This document shows positions 38,801 to 50,064 of a DNA stretch of 64,000 nucleotides, one piece after another; position 1 is the stretch's first letter; each line of letters opens with the position of its first letter. The notes beneath the pieces were generated by a model. It searched no databases. It had not been told where the DNA came from and was given only the letters and a program-made list of their open reading frames with translations. The DNA lies in assembly GCA_001247695.2 (NCBI GenBank), contig LGRX02033481.1:1-64000 (forward strand), read 5' to 3'. Made by a program: the position numbers and the translations under genes. This DNA is from Cymbomonas tetramitiformis. Its lineage: Eukaryota > Chlorophyta > Pyramimonadophyceae > Pyramimonadales > Pyramimonadaceae.

Positions 38801-41800
38801 GCTACACACGAGCGACCACAAAATGGTCTGCACGACACAATTGGACCTAAAGGCCTGGGGGACACACAGGCCAACGGCACAAAAGTCAAAACACGCAAAA
38901 ACAGACAGACTGAAACTCCCGCTAACAGAAGCAGAGGGGAACACCCTCAGGCAAACACTGGACGCCGCATATACAAAAGAATTACAAGAGGAAATGCAAG
39001 AGGCAATAAACGGAATAAAAACAGCAAACGGCACAAGGCACAGAAAAAGGGCAATAGACTACGCGGGAGAAGTGGTTGCAAAAATAATGGGGGAAGCGAG
39101 AGACAGGGCAATGATGGATGTTAACCTACCGAAACAAGCGGCGGCACCAGAACAACAACATGGACTACACCTCCCGAAAACCCTACGCAAGGAAAGGGAC
39201 GGCCACCTGAAAGAAAGAAACAGATGCCGTGAGAATATAGCATTATGGAAGAAAGACATAGAAACACGAGAACAAGCAGCCGAGGAGGTACGGACGGAAA
39301 GTTACGACAACCGAACGAGTGAAATGAGGGAATGGGAGCAATGGGAACGGGAGCAGAAAAAGCTTGCAACAAAAGAGGCAAGAAAGTGCATTAAAGAGCA
39401 CGAGGCAAACCGAAAACAGAAAACAAGAATAAAAATGAGAGAAAGATACTGGGGCAACATAAAACACTACCACAAACTGATTTACAAAAAAGAGATAGAA
39501 AATGGAGCAGCACCGGCTGCAGCAATACAAGCAATAGAAACAACACAAGGGGAACTAGTAGTAGGGCACCAAAAAGTAGCACAGGCAATGGGTGAACACA
39601 TTGCGAGGTCGGAGCCATACAAAATGAGGGAACCAGAGAAAGGACTTAAAAGTACGCCACCTTGGCTTGATGAGAGGTACAAGAACTACATGAAGGAAAA
39701 CCAATGCACAAGGCCGGACCAAACAAAGGTAAACTTAAGGGTGGACAAAGAAGCCTACCGGCAAGCGGTGAAGAAAATGAAAACCAACAAAGCGGCTGGG
39801 CCCATGGGGATACAAAATGAAATATTAAAACAGATGCCGGACAGATTCCACGACCAACTTTGTGAACTCATGGGGCTAATGTGGGAACACAGGCACACCC
39901 CCCTACCATGGAAAAAAGGCTACTTCTGCTTCCACCACAAACAGGGCGAGGTAACGAAGCAGCAAAACTACAGACCTATAGCTCTACTGGATTGCCTGTT
40001 CAAATTATACACCACAGTACTAACAAAAATGTTGGCTGACTTCTGTGAAATAAACGGCATGCTCTCGGAAGCACAGGAGGGCTCAAGGGAAAACCACAAC
40101 ACAATGAAGCAACTCACCAGGGTAACTAATGCTATAGAAGACGCCAACCTCTCCAAAAGAAACCTACATGCAACCTACGTGGATTTTGAAAATGCGTATG
40201 GGTCAGTTGACCACAAAAGACTTATTATGACACTAAAACACCTAGGGGTGCCACCGCAACTCACTGAAGCCGTTAGGGATATACTGGGCGAAAAAGAGGA
40301 GGACTCCATGCAAATGAGAGCAAAGGTAGGGGACCAAGTCTCGGAAGAAGTGCCAATAAGAAGGGGTATTCTGCAAGGGGACAGCATGAGCCCATTACTA
40401 TTCATACTATACCTGGAGCCTCTCCTACGATGGCTAGAGGTAGGGGACCACGGGTACCAGCACAAGTATGCGACCGACAAGGGGCTCAGAGGGGAGCTGA
40501 GAACCTCCTCGGGGGCGTTTGTGGACGACCTAATTATACTAACAAAACTGATGACAGGGATGGAGCAACAACTGGAGAAACTCTCGACATTCGGAGACTG
40601 GAGTGGACTCAGAATAAACGAGGACAAAACAAAGATAACAGGGGTAGAACATGGCAACAAAAATGTAAAAGAAGGTAGACACCAAGGGGTGAAATGCGGA
40701 AGTCGAACATTGAAGGTCCTCAAAGCCGGAGACACCTATAAATACCTAGGGGTCCTTCTCAATATGCTGGGGACGTGGAAAGAAGAAAAAAGAAAATCAC
40801 TGCAGGAGCTCAGGCGAAGAATAGACGCACTACTGGCCACCCCCCTCACACAAAGACAAAAAGAGTACTCCCTGAAGTCAGCCATACTAGGAAAATTCAA
40901 ATACGGGCTCCACCTCGGAATATACACACAGGGTGAAATACAGAAGGTTGAAAACCAGCTGGGGGCCGCGATGAAAAGAATATACGGACTTCCGGCGAAC
41001 GGCACTCCTAATGAACTAAACACGGAGGAAAAAGAGGAATATGGACTGGGACTCCAGTCCCTACAGGCAATATATGCACAGGAGGTCTACACGGGATTGG
41101 CAGGGGCCGTTCAGAGTGAGGAAGACAAGGGTGTCCAGATGGGATATGGCAAAAGGGAGAGAAACCTCCTAACCAGACAAAGAATGTCGCAAGTCAGCAG
41201 GTCCACAGCCGGGCTACTGGAAAAACACTTCGAGGAAAGAGGACACAGCAGCGCAAGAAGCAAGCTAAAGATGGGACTACAAACACAAACAAACACTCTA
41301 AGGAAAATGAACGCTCTGAATGAATATGGGATACACGTAAAAGGGGTAGGGAGCCATATGCAGGAACTAGCTAAAGAAACACTACCTATAATGAGACAGC
41401 TGGGAAAGGCAAAAAGGGTATGCACACACGCGGAAATGGAGGGCACCACCAGAGCAACCAAGCACCTCAGGCGAATGGACAAAGAATACAGAGACCCACA
41501 GCTGCAGCCTGCGACGACAGGCTCTGAAAAATTGGGGACAGTAAATGTAATAAGGGAAACAAAAACTCAGCAAGCTACTAAGCAAATAAATTTCACCAAA
41601 ATGCTCACACTATTCAGGAATTACCCGGACCTCAAAAACCTAACCACAGCAGATGGGAAAAGTGCTATACCAATGAAACCACTAAAGGCAACAGGGGGAA
41701 GGAAACACGACAACAAAACGGCAACAAAGATAGCACAAGGCATGATGCACCTGTACCCATACATTTGTGAGGCACAGCCCAACGACATTAAGAAACCAGG

Positions 41801-42989
41801 GGACCACTGGGACCATGTGTGGAACAGAAGGTTGAAACCAGAATACATACAGGAACGGAAAACAGGAGAACTAGAGAGGTACACCAAAAGTACGGTAAGC
41901 ATGGAAAGCATAAGCGACTGGCCGGCGCAAATAAAGGCGCTACATGAGGCTGGAAATAGCCTGAAGGACATACTGCAACTACTGTCCATGTACCCACTAG
42001 CCAACCAAACAAAACACTTCGAACAGGCAGATGTGGAATGGACGGAACAGGAGAAGGAAACTCTGGGCATAGAAACTAACCAGGAGAAGGAGGAAGATGA
42101 TGTGATGACCGCGAGAAACCCACGGGGAAGAATAAAGAGGAAGACAGAACAACGAGACAGAGGCCAGTGGTCAACACAAGAGGACCAAATGGACACGCTA
42201 GAACAAGAGGGAGCATACACGCCCGCCAGGATACTGGCGAGTAGACAGTACCTACAAAACTACACCGATGTGACCTCGAAAGTAACACAGTACGAAGTAC
42301 GGTGGACCAACAGCGAAGGGAGGGAACAAACGACGTGGAGCACAGAAGAAACAGTAAGAACACACCTGCTCAAACACAACCTCTCCTCAGACCACGGATG
42401 GCGGAACCTTGTGGAGGAATGGGAAAATGACAAAAAAGACAAAAAGACCAAACGTGAACCCGTCGAAGAAATACTGGCAGGGCAGCCAAACGGTGAACAG
42501 AGATACTGGAAACATGTAACACACCTGGAAATATGCACAAGGGAAACGAACCCGGACCAAGACATTAGGCACACAGGAACAAAAGACAGGCAACTACGCG
42601 CGGAAGGTGACACCACCTACTGCTACGAGCCGGATGGGGGCCTCATAGGCACACTAAGCACAGTGAAAGTTAGAGAATTATACGACAGATATGCCGAGGC
42701 GGTGGGGGACAGCACGGCACAACGACCAACAGGAAAACAACTGGCCAAAAGACTGAAACTAAGAGTAGAACACAAAATACAGGTCAACACCTTCGAGGAG
42801 GAAATTGCACAGTTGCTGATAAGGTACTCTAGTAAAGCACAGATGAAACACAGAAAACGGAACCTCCAAAACCACTGGACCTTCCCCCCGGAAATGATGG
42901 AGGCGGTGCACACAGCCATGGGAGTCCAAACAGAGGTGTTCGCCTCGCCACTCAATGTACACAAAAACACTAAAATATACTACTCATAA
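38801..42989 (+). CDS. LINE ORF3, second part: end of AP endonuclease, reverse transcriptase, chromodomain-like segment
   Basis: The frame is open from before 38801 (LTELHTSDHKMV, end of the endonuclease) to TAA 42987. A Lys/Glu-rich helical linker is followed by reverse transcriptase from about 39700: KAAGPMGIQNEILKQMP, NYRPIALLDC, motif A YVDFENAYGSVDHK, motif B GILQGDSMSPLLF, catalytic box AFVDDLIIL (about 40515-40545) and LRINEDKTKI. This enzyme performs target-primed reverse transcription. A chromodomain-like block is at 42200-42385 (ARILASR, then QYEVRWTNSEGREQTTWSTEE). The TAA at 42987 sits inside continuous protein text and is probably a C-to-T change of CAA; reading continues in the same frame. 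Confidence 0.92.
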
Positions 42990-44675
42990 TACCCACGAGA
43001 CTCGGTATTTGGGGCTGTTGGCTCGGCATGGGAAGAGCAATGGGAAAAACTGGGGTCGTACCAATTCAACCCGGAGTATACAGCAGGGGACCTCTACAAG
43101 GCACTGAAAAAGGCAATTAACTCCACAAAAACAGCAGAACCCGTCCTAGGGGTGGGGATATACCCCACATATGCCAAAAGCCCGTATAGAAAACTACTAA
43201 ACAAGCACATGGGATACAGGGTACATGAGCTGCTTGAGATAAAGGAAGGGCAGTTCACCTTCCTGCCACCTGACCACTGGATGCAAGGAAACCTACAAAA
43301 ACCCAAACAATGTAACTGGAACATGAGAATACTGATAGTAGCGAATGCGGCAGGATGGAGAAAATACTGCCCGGACGCACTTAAAACTCACGACATATTC
43401 AGCAAGGCCCTTCTCAAATGCCCGCAAAGCAAAGTTAGGACGATAGGCAGAGCATGTTACATGCACAGGCCTCTTACCCTTAGAGATGCAGACAGGCAAC
43501 CTAGGTCAATTACAGAATGGGAGAGGGACTGCGTCATTGACCCAGCGCCATGGACAAACCATGAACTACCGGTTGTACAAGCAATGCCAAGCGGCCACCT
43601 GGGAAACTACACAGAGGAAATAATTGACCGCTGGATGGAAGACAGGAAAAAAGAAGGGGAGCACAGAGGAGGGGACAGGGGACCGAGGCCAACAACTATG
43701 GACGTGCTAAGAGCCAACACTACGTGGAGCAGAGAGGAAATAAACAGGGACGCACTAAGAAGATGGGCACTACAGTTTACGTGCCCAGACACAACAGAAG
43801 AAGACATAAACGGGGACCAATGGCTGCAATGGGAAAGGGGTGAAATAGAGAAAGCCGAACCACCACCAGAAAGCCGGTGGGACAACCACAAAAAAGGATA
43901 CCCAGAGCCTCATAGGAGGCATAACAAAAATGATATGGTCTACACAGATGGCAGCCAAAGAAAAATCAAAAAGGAAAACGGGGAAGTAGAGGAAGTAACG
44001 GCAGCAGGAGTCTGGGACCCAAGAGGGGGACGGGCGATGAGCCATATGCAGAGGTGGACGGGACGCTGCCAAACGGTTAACAGGGCGGAGCTCACTGCCA
44101 TATATATGGCACTAACACTAGACTCAAACTCGGGAAAAGAAAAGGTCAGTATATGTACGGACAGTCTAACCTCACTCTACCAAATACAAAACATGAAGAG
44201 AAGGCCCCACACCCTGGAAAGGCATGTACACAGGGACATACTGTGGAAAATAATGAAGCAAATACAAATGTTAAACAGGGAGGGAACGAAGGTGGCTCTA
44301 TACAAGGTTAAAGCACATGTCGGAATACATGGGAACGAAATGGCGGACGAGGTGGCGAAAAAGGCCTGTGAAGAAGGGGAATACGGCCTTAACCACGACA
44401 ACACGGATACAGTAATGCTACTGGCAATAAGTGAGGACACAGGTAGACAACTGGAAGGGCACCAAGCAATACTCAATCATGTAACAAAAAAGGTAAGGGA
44501 AGCGAAAATGACGGGAGAAACAAACATAATACAAAGACTAAAAAGAAAACTAGAAACCGGGCCCGAAGAATGGGAGACCAAAAGACAACGCATTGAGAGG
44601 GTGGAGGCAGAGTATGCACAGAAAAGTCGGGAGCTTACAGAAATAGAAATAGTAGAAGCCTGGGCAGACTCCTAG
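42990..44675 (+). CDS. LINE ORF3, third part: RNase H
   Basis: In the same frame as the reverse transcriptase, opening directly after TAA 42987. RNase H lies at about 43930-44390: VYTDGSQ (Asp), NRAELTAI (Glu), ICTDSLTSL (Asp), VKAHVGIHGNEMADEVAKKA (His and Asp), so all active-site residues are present. It would remove RNA from the RNA-DNA hybrid. The segment ends at an in-frame TAG (44673) within Gln/Glu-rich text, again consistent with a CAG-to-TAG change. The first in-frame ATG is at 43152, but an independent start is not expected. Confidence 0.92.
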   Translation, partial: YPRDSVFGAVGSAWEEQWEKLGSYQFNPEYTAGDLYKALKKAINSTKTAEPVLGVGIYPTYAKSPYRKLLNKHMGYRVHELLEIKEGQFTFLPPDHWMQGNLQKPKQCNWNMRILIVANAAGWRKYCPDALKTHDIFSKALLKCPQSKVRTIGRACYMHRPLTLRDADRQPRSITEWERDCVIDPAPWTNHELPVVQAMPSGHLGNYTEEIIDRWMEDRKKEGEHRGGDRGPRPTTMDVLRANTTWSREEINRDALRRWALQFTCPDTTEEDINGDQWLQWERGEIEKAEPPPESRWDNHKKGYPEPHRRHNKNDMVYTDGSQRKIKKENGEVEEVTAAGVWDPRGGRAMSHMQRWTGRCQTVNRAELTAIYMALTLDSNSGKEKVSICTDSLTSLYQIQNMKRRPHTLERHVHRDILWKIMKQIQMLNREGTKVALYKVKAHVGIHGNEMADEVAKKACEEGEYGLNHDNTDTVMLLAISEDTGRQLEGHQAILNHVTKKVREAKMTGETNIIQRLKRKLETGPEEWETKRQRIERVEAEYAQKSRELTEIEIVEAWADS

Positions 44676-46136
44676 CTAGACGAACCAGAATGGCAACAGG
44701 AGCAGGAAGAGGAACTAGAACTCCAGAGGAAGGAACGACAAGAGGAGGAGGCACTAAGACAGGAGCAGCAAGTACAAACAGCGCGACAAGCCAAACAAAA
44801 GAGGGGTTACAGGCAAGAGAGCACACAAGAAGCAGAATGGAGTAAGGAAGAGGCAGGGGAGACAAGAACAATACGGAAGGAGGAGGCATTAGGACAAGGA
44901 AGAAGACAAAAACGAAGAAGAACCCGAAACCAGACAGAACCCGACCAACCAGCCCTAAGGGAAGTTGAAGGGCAAAGAAAAGTTCAAGGAAAAGTCGCAA
45001 GAGGGCCAACGCAGGCACCAAAGCTACCGGAGGCACAGAATAAGGACGTGACAACACAAGAGGACACTGCAGCCGAGCTCAGCGAAATGGCCCAACAACA
45101 GGATGAAGCACAGGAAGAATGGAGAGCACTCCAAGAAATGGCACAACAACAGGAAGCAGCGCAACAGGAAGCACACCAAGCGAGGGAATGGAGGAGGACC
45201 TCGATAGAAAAAATACTGACAGCAACAAGAGAAAAACCAGAAAAGTACATGCAGCACCTGAAAGGCGATAAAGCCATGCATAAGCTCTCTAATGAATACT
45301 GGAAGAAAGGAACAGAATACCTAAACGAGCATGACGTGACAGTCCTGCTAAGATGCCGGGCAAACAAGCTACCGGCGGGACCGTACAAGAAGCAGCAAGG
45401 AGGGGGAAGGGCGCAAAAATGCAAATGCTGCGGGATGCCCAGACAAGTGAACGCGGGAGGCTTCATACGCACAGCTCATGTGCTAGGAGGATGCACGGAA
45501 AGGGAAATAAAGAACATGGTAATAAGCAGGTCGGATGAGACCACCAAAATGATAGCAAAAGCAATTAGTAGCAAAGGAAGGAAAGGAGGATGTGTAATAA
45601 GAACACATGCGGGGAAAAAAGGGAAGGGAATGAACAATGGGAGACCAATAGAAGACTTCCTGCTCACAAGGGGGCAATGCAGACTGGACGGACGAAACAC
45701 GCCGGCACCAGAGCACGGAAAGGACACCATACCGCACTATGTAGACATAGTAATGCTTGAGGGAACTGAGAAGGGGAACGAGCAGCCCGGGTACACACAC
45801 CAAAAGGCAATGGCGGAAGCGGGTCACATACACCTGATAGAGGTAACGTACACAGACGAAATGAGCTGGGAGGAAGCACTAAAGACAAAGTACACAAAAT
45901 ACACACCGCTGGTGAAGCTACTGGAACTATATGGGTACAAAGTGGCGCTACATGTGATGGTATTCGGCAACACGGGAACGATATATGAGCACACGGAGAA
46001 AATACTGACCAAACATTTAGGATTTGACAAACAGGAAGCACTACACCTACTCAGGAAAGTACATGACCTAGCTACTGGATATGCAGTAAGCCTTAACAGA
46101 CTATATAGGAAAAAAGTAGACAAAGAACCAGACTAG
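44676..46136 (+). CDS. LINE ORF3, C-terminal part: Cys-His finger and restriction-like endonuclease-like domain
   Basis: Same frame again. First a Glu/Gln/Arg-rich coiled-coil-like stretch (44676-45200), then at 45419-45496 a finger CKCCG...HVLGGC, the Cys-Cys-His-Cys arrangement that precedes the restriction-like endonuclease in R2-type LINEs. From about 45560 to 46000 come SRSDETTKMIAKAI, HYVDIVMLEG, HIHLIEVTYTDEMSWEEAL and KTKYTKYTPLVKLLELYGYKVALHVM. The spacing of D, E-V and K matches a PD-(D/E)xK-type nuclease like the R2/Dualen enzyme, although the usual PD is VD here. Stop TAG 46134. Having this beside an AP endonuclease puts the element in the dual-endonuclease class. Confidence 0.78.
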   Translation, partial: LDEPEWQQEQEEELELQRKERQEEEALRQEQQVQTARQAKQKRGYRQESTQEAEWSKEEAGETRTIRKEEALGQGRRQKRRRTRNQTEPDQPALREVEGQRKVQGKVARGPTQAPKLPEAQNKDVTTQEDTAAELSEMAQQQDEAQEEWRALQEMAQQQEAAQQEAHQAREWRRTSIEKILTATREKPEKYMQHLKGDKAMHKLSNEYWKKGTEYLNEHDVTVLLRCRANKLPAGPYKKQQGGGRAQKCKCCGMPRQVNAGGFIRTAHVLGGCTEREIKNMVISRSDETTKMIAKAISSKGRKGGCVIRTHAGKKGKGMNNGRPIEDFLLTRGQCRLDGRNTPAPEHGKDTIPHYVDIVMLEGTEKGNEQPGYTHQKAMAEAGHIHLIEVTYTDEMSWEEALKTKYTKYTPLVKLLELYGYKVALHVMVFGNTGTIYEHTEKILTKHLGFDKQEALHLLRKVHDLATGYAVSLNRLYRKKVDKEPD

Positions 46137-46176
46137 GAAAAAAGAAGTAAGAGTCAAGGGGACTCACAAAGCCCCA

Positions 46177-46195
46177 CACCCTGTCCAAGGGTGTC
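46177..46195 (+). other. Hairpin near the LINE 3' end
   Basis: ACACCCT, five-base loop gtcca, AGGGTGT: a perfect 7-bp stem 20 bases before the terminal pyrimidine-rich tail (ctctttttctttttcttttct). It is a candidate reverse-transcriptase recognition structure in the RNA. Confidence 0.6.
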
Positions 46196-46228
46196 TCTTT
46201 TTCTTTTTCTTTTCTTGAAAGAAGATTT

Positions 46229-49200
46229 GAATAATCATGACTTCGTTGAATAATCACGACTTGGAGAGTATGTCGCAAAATCACGTGAGCAATGATCGAT
46301 GATGCATGAAGGCCGTGGCAATTCATGCAATTTTTTCTGAGTTTGTATGCCTTGTGTGGACGCACATGGTGCAATGATAAAAATACGCAAGCGGAACAGC
46401 GTGCTTCCTTTTAATATTATTACATTTATAAAATAATAATATAATTTATAATCTTATTTACAGCTGCCGTGCTCGCATGTCTCGATGATGCGATCTAGCG
46501 GGCGCATTTCTACACAACGTCTGCATGTCGCACCGACGCGCATGGTGCAATTATGAAATGTATCTGCCCATAACTCGCTACTTCCTGTATCGCAACTGTC
46601 GAGCTTGTATGTTGGGATGCATCCAACGGGATATCTGCCAAGATGCCATGCGGATGGGAGACGATACACATTTAAATTCAGCAATTGGCACTATCGTCAT
46701 GCGTGTATAAAATTTATATCATGCTAACCAAGCAAATATATACAAGCAAATGCGCAGATGGCATCACGATATGCAAGTGTGGCAATTGCGATACAGGAAG
46801 CGAGTTGTGAGCTTGATTCGGGGTGAGGTGGTGTCATGCTGTGCCTGACTTTGTATCACTATGAAAGTTATAATATGAAAGTCATAGTGATACAAAGTCA
46901 GGCACAGCATGACACCACCTCACCCCGAAGGTGAGAGGTCACAGGCAGGATGATGCAACCCGCCCTAAGTCCTTAACAGGAGAACAAATGTCCAATCCCA
47001 AATTCTCCGTCATGGAACAACTGAGCTATTTCCTGTCTAACAATCAAGGCTGGCATTTTATGCTGCTTGGATGTTCAATGTATTTGTAATACAGGACTAG
47101 CAAGCTTTTACATGTATATGAAATATGCATGTCGCAGTGTGATATATTGCAGTGTGATATAGGTGTACTGTTGGATAAACCCCCGGTGCCATGGGGTACA
47201 AACCCATGGTCGGTTAGGCGCGGACAGATCGCCATCGAATCGATCAACAGAACTACACGATGGTTTATTGATAAGCCCTTACTTTTTAATCCTCTGCATG
47301 TGCATCTATATTTTTCTGTCGTTATATGCATGTGTAGCTATAATGTATGCCAAGCCGTTATCGTAATCAGGCTGGTATGCATGTATACATATGCATGCAT
47401 TATATGACTATCACTTTCTAATGCACTAACGTGCAATCATGAATGCACTGGCATATGATGTGTGCATGCCGGTCATGTATACACCCGCGCGATGCTGATG
47501 TTTAGTATCTGTTATTATCACAGTCGTACAATACGACTGCATGCTTCATTCATGTGTACTCATATACTGTAGCTCGCGCGTCGAATTTGTCGTTGCGAGT
47601 GACGAGATTTGATGACTCGTATGCACCATTTTATGTGCGCATGACGATCATGATGCTGATGTGCAGTATCGTTCTGTATCACAGCCGTACAATACGACTG
47701 CGCACTGCATTCATGCGTGCGTACGTGCGCCTATACTGCATTCATTCATGCGTGCGTCTGTACTGCATCTTAAGCATCTTTAACCTGAATGATTATTCAC
47801 CTCTATCCCTTCTCCTAACTCAGATGAATAATTGATTAGCACCTCCCCTTTGGTGACCCACCCTCACGCTCAACCCCCTCCCACCCCCAACCTTTGCTCC
47901 CTCCTCCCGCCTTCCACGACCCTCCACCACCACCCTCCTTACCTCGCTTCCACCTTTTTTTCCATCCTGGTCTGACTACTCATCCACCTCCACCTCCTCT
48001 GCTGCTTCTCCGCCGGCACGATCTTTTAGCGCTCTGCGTAGTTTTGCATTGCCGCGGTTTCCTAGGTAGACATGACCTAGATGAGCCTTTCGGGGCGCGC
48101 TATGAGGATGCGCTCCAGCTCCCTCTATCTGTTCTTCAGTTGCCTGCTTGCAGGATTACAGCGGACTTGTGATATTGTCATTATTCTCAGCGTAAATGCT
48201 ATATTATTAGCATCCATTTTCTCGTTACGAGTGACGAGTATTGATGATTCATATGTGCGCCTTGTTCCTGCATATTGTAAATATGATGCGATCTCTGCGC
48301 ATATGTATAATTCGTCAACAGGACAACAGTGCGATATTTATATGAACACACCTCGTCGCTTTGGTGTTTTGATGATATACTGCGTATGTATAATCGAGCG
48401 TCATCCGTTCGCTATTTTGCTGTGCGCTGTATGATTCGCCGCTGCAATATTATGTTCGCAATTATTGTCGTTGATGCGATGCCGTTATATGCGAATATCG
48501 TTGCGCTGTTATAGGCGATATGTGCGAACTTCGCTGCGCTGTTATACAGCATATCAGAAGTGTTTATGCTGCACACACTCAAGTCTGTTCTCGGCGTGGA
48601 CGATTTAGAATACCAATGTCACGGCACGCGCTATTATTGAACTGTAATAGCAACGTGCAAGTCTTTGGTGGGTATGAGTGCAGCAATCTGTAGACCAGAA
48701 GTGTCTGCGTGAGCTCAATGCTCCTCGTATACTCTAGCGCTCCCACGCGTCATACGCGTTACCACCATCGAGTTGTGAACTCGAGAGCACTAGGTGAACT
48801 TGACGCATCGGCTAGACAATATAGCCTTTAATGCTCGCATGCTGTTCAGTGCATGCTTGAAGCGAAGACGCGTTTCTTCAGAACGATTCAGTTCTTCAAG
48901 ACTTGTCTTGCTTCGCCATCTCGAGGCCATATGCTTGGCCTCTCGATGACAAATGTCACGCACCTTAGGTACATGACAGACATACTGACTGTACATGTCA
49001 TAGTCAACCGTACTGATTATACTTGACGAGTGTATGTCATTTGTTATGACGTATGACATGACATGCCATGACAGGTATGGCAGGTATGATTCGTGTGACA
49101 TGTATGACACGTATGTCATCGGTCATATCCCTGACACAACCGTACAGTATACACTATGACCGTATGCCAGCTAGCCGTATGACTGTTACTTGCAGTCTTA

Positions 49201-49410
49201 TTAGTAGTATCGACTTCGGTGACGGACCGTCACTTTCACTCAGTTGCATCTAGACTAGAGTCGGCGATATATAACGCCGACTCTCGGTATTCATCATCTC
49301 TTGATATATATATATTGATTACTTGTCTGCGACATCTGAGGGTGCTAGTGTTTCCACTGTAGCCTGAGATATCGAGTACCTCAGCAGGGCATATGGCGGG
49401 GGATTGGTGA
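46229..49410. other. AT-rich intergenic DNA with inverted repeats, no gene assigned
   Basis: Only short ORFs. It contains the perfect hairpin at 46817-46929, a pyrimidine-rich patch at 47840-48010, and stretches rich in tatgacatg/catgtcata words (48950-49140) that can pair with each other. Repeated words such as cgttacgagtgacga/cgttgcgagtgacga (near 48225 and 47590) indicate an old duplication between 47560-47800 and 48180-48320. Confidence 0.5.
46817..46929. repeat. Perfect inverted repeat, 48-bp arms, 17-base loop
   Basis: The left arm 46817-46864 (starting ttcggggtgaggtggtg) is the exact reverse complement of 46882-46929. Loop 46865-46881. The arms show no mismatch by eye. It could be a fold-back MITE, a small-RNA precursor or an assembly artefact. 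No target duplication was recognised. Confidence 0.9.
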
Positions 49411-49418
49411 CTTGGGGA

Positions 49419-49603
49419 CAGGGCACATATCTTCCTAGAATGACTCTCGGCCCGAAATCAAGAAAAACACGTGTTTTTACTAATTTTTAAATGTTTTCCA
49501 TACTTAAGGATGAAAAATTGACCGGCCCGCTTTCGGCCCGGAGCTCTTTTTGGGCGCTGCTCTCGGCCCCGGGCCGGCCAATCCCCATAAGATATGTGCC
49601 CTG
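49419..49603. mobile_element. 185-bp hAT-type MITE
   Basis: Terminal inverted repeats CAGGGCACATATCTT / AAGATATGTGCCCTG are exact, flanked by the perfect 8-bp duplication cttgggga (49411-49418 and 49604-49611). The interior has GC-rich ggcccg/cgggcc words also present in the MITE at 51893-52171. No coding. Confidence 0.92.
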
Positions 49604-50064
49604 CTTGGGGAAAACATATAAGTGATCTGAAAACGCACGACGACATGAGGGGCATACAGCGGGAATGCATATGAAGCTAAAATGTTGTGCGAGGATGCAA
49701 CGAGGAACTCGTAGGCGAGCGTTGAGTATGGAGTCGGTCGAAGATGGACACAAGCGGAAAGGGATTGACTAGTCGAAGGTCCCCATGCGGTCGAGCACTG
49801 ATCCTGCATGTAAGCAAAAAGTTAGTCATGCATACACATATGCATACACACTTAACGTCAGTCGCATAAACATTATGCACAAAGATATTCACAGCAGGCA
49901 TGGTCACAACAGTAGGGTCACAACAGGCTAGAGGTGCAAACGCGAAGATGCAAACAAAAAATGAGCTTGAAATTGCATCAGAACACCGCTTTGGGTAAAT
50001 TTCGAAGTTCGAAGCATCGATCTTAGAATTATATATATCGTCCAACACAGTGTGGGGCAAGCTC

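Larger units (their letters stand above)
31049..46215 (+). mobile_element. 15.2-kb Dualen/RandI-type LINE with dual endonucleases
   Basis: A perfect 13-bp target duplication, tgaaagaagattt, flanks it (31036-31048 and 46216-46228). Content in order: 5' leader, ORF1 (31340), ORF2 with tandem repeats (34161), ORF3 (36542) with Ulp1-like protease, AP endonuclease, reverse transcriptase, chromodomain-like segment, RNase H, Cys-His finger and a restriction-like endonuclease-like domain, then a short 3' tail with hairpin and pyrimidine-rich end (no poly-A). Having both AP and restriction-like endonucleases is the published hallmark of the Dualen (RandI) clade first described in Chlamydomonas. The size is about twice that of a typical LINE. 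ORF3 carries one frameshift and two nonsense codons, so this copy is dead but young. Confidence 0.9.

Noticed and set aside
42987..44675. TAA and TAG read as glutamine (reassigned genetic code, as in some ulvophyte algae)
   Set aside because: Both internal LINE stops fit Gln and p23 and pol end in TGA, but the 1975-codon pol frame and the long LINE frames contain no other TAA/TAG, and the final LINE stop is TAG followed at once by the 3' tail. A reassigned code would show many TAR codons.
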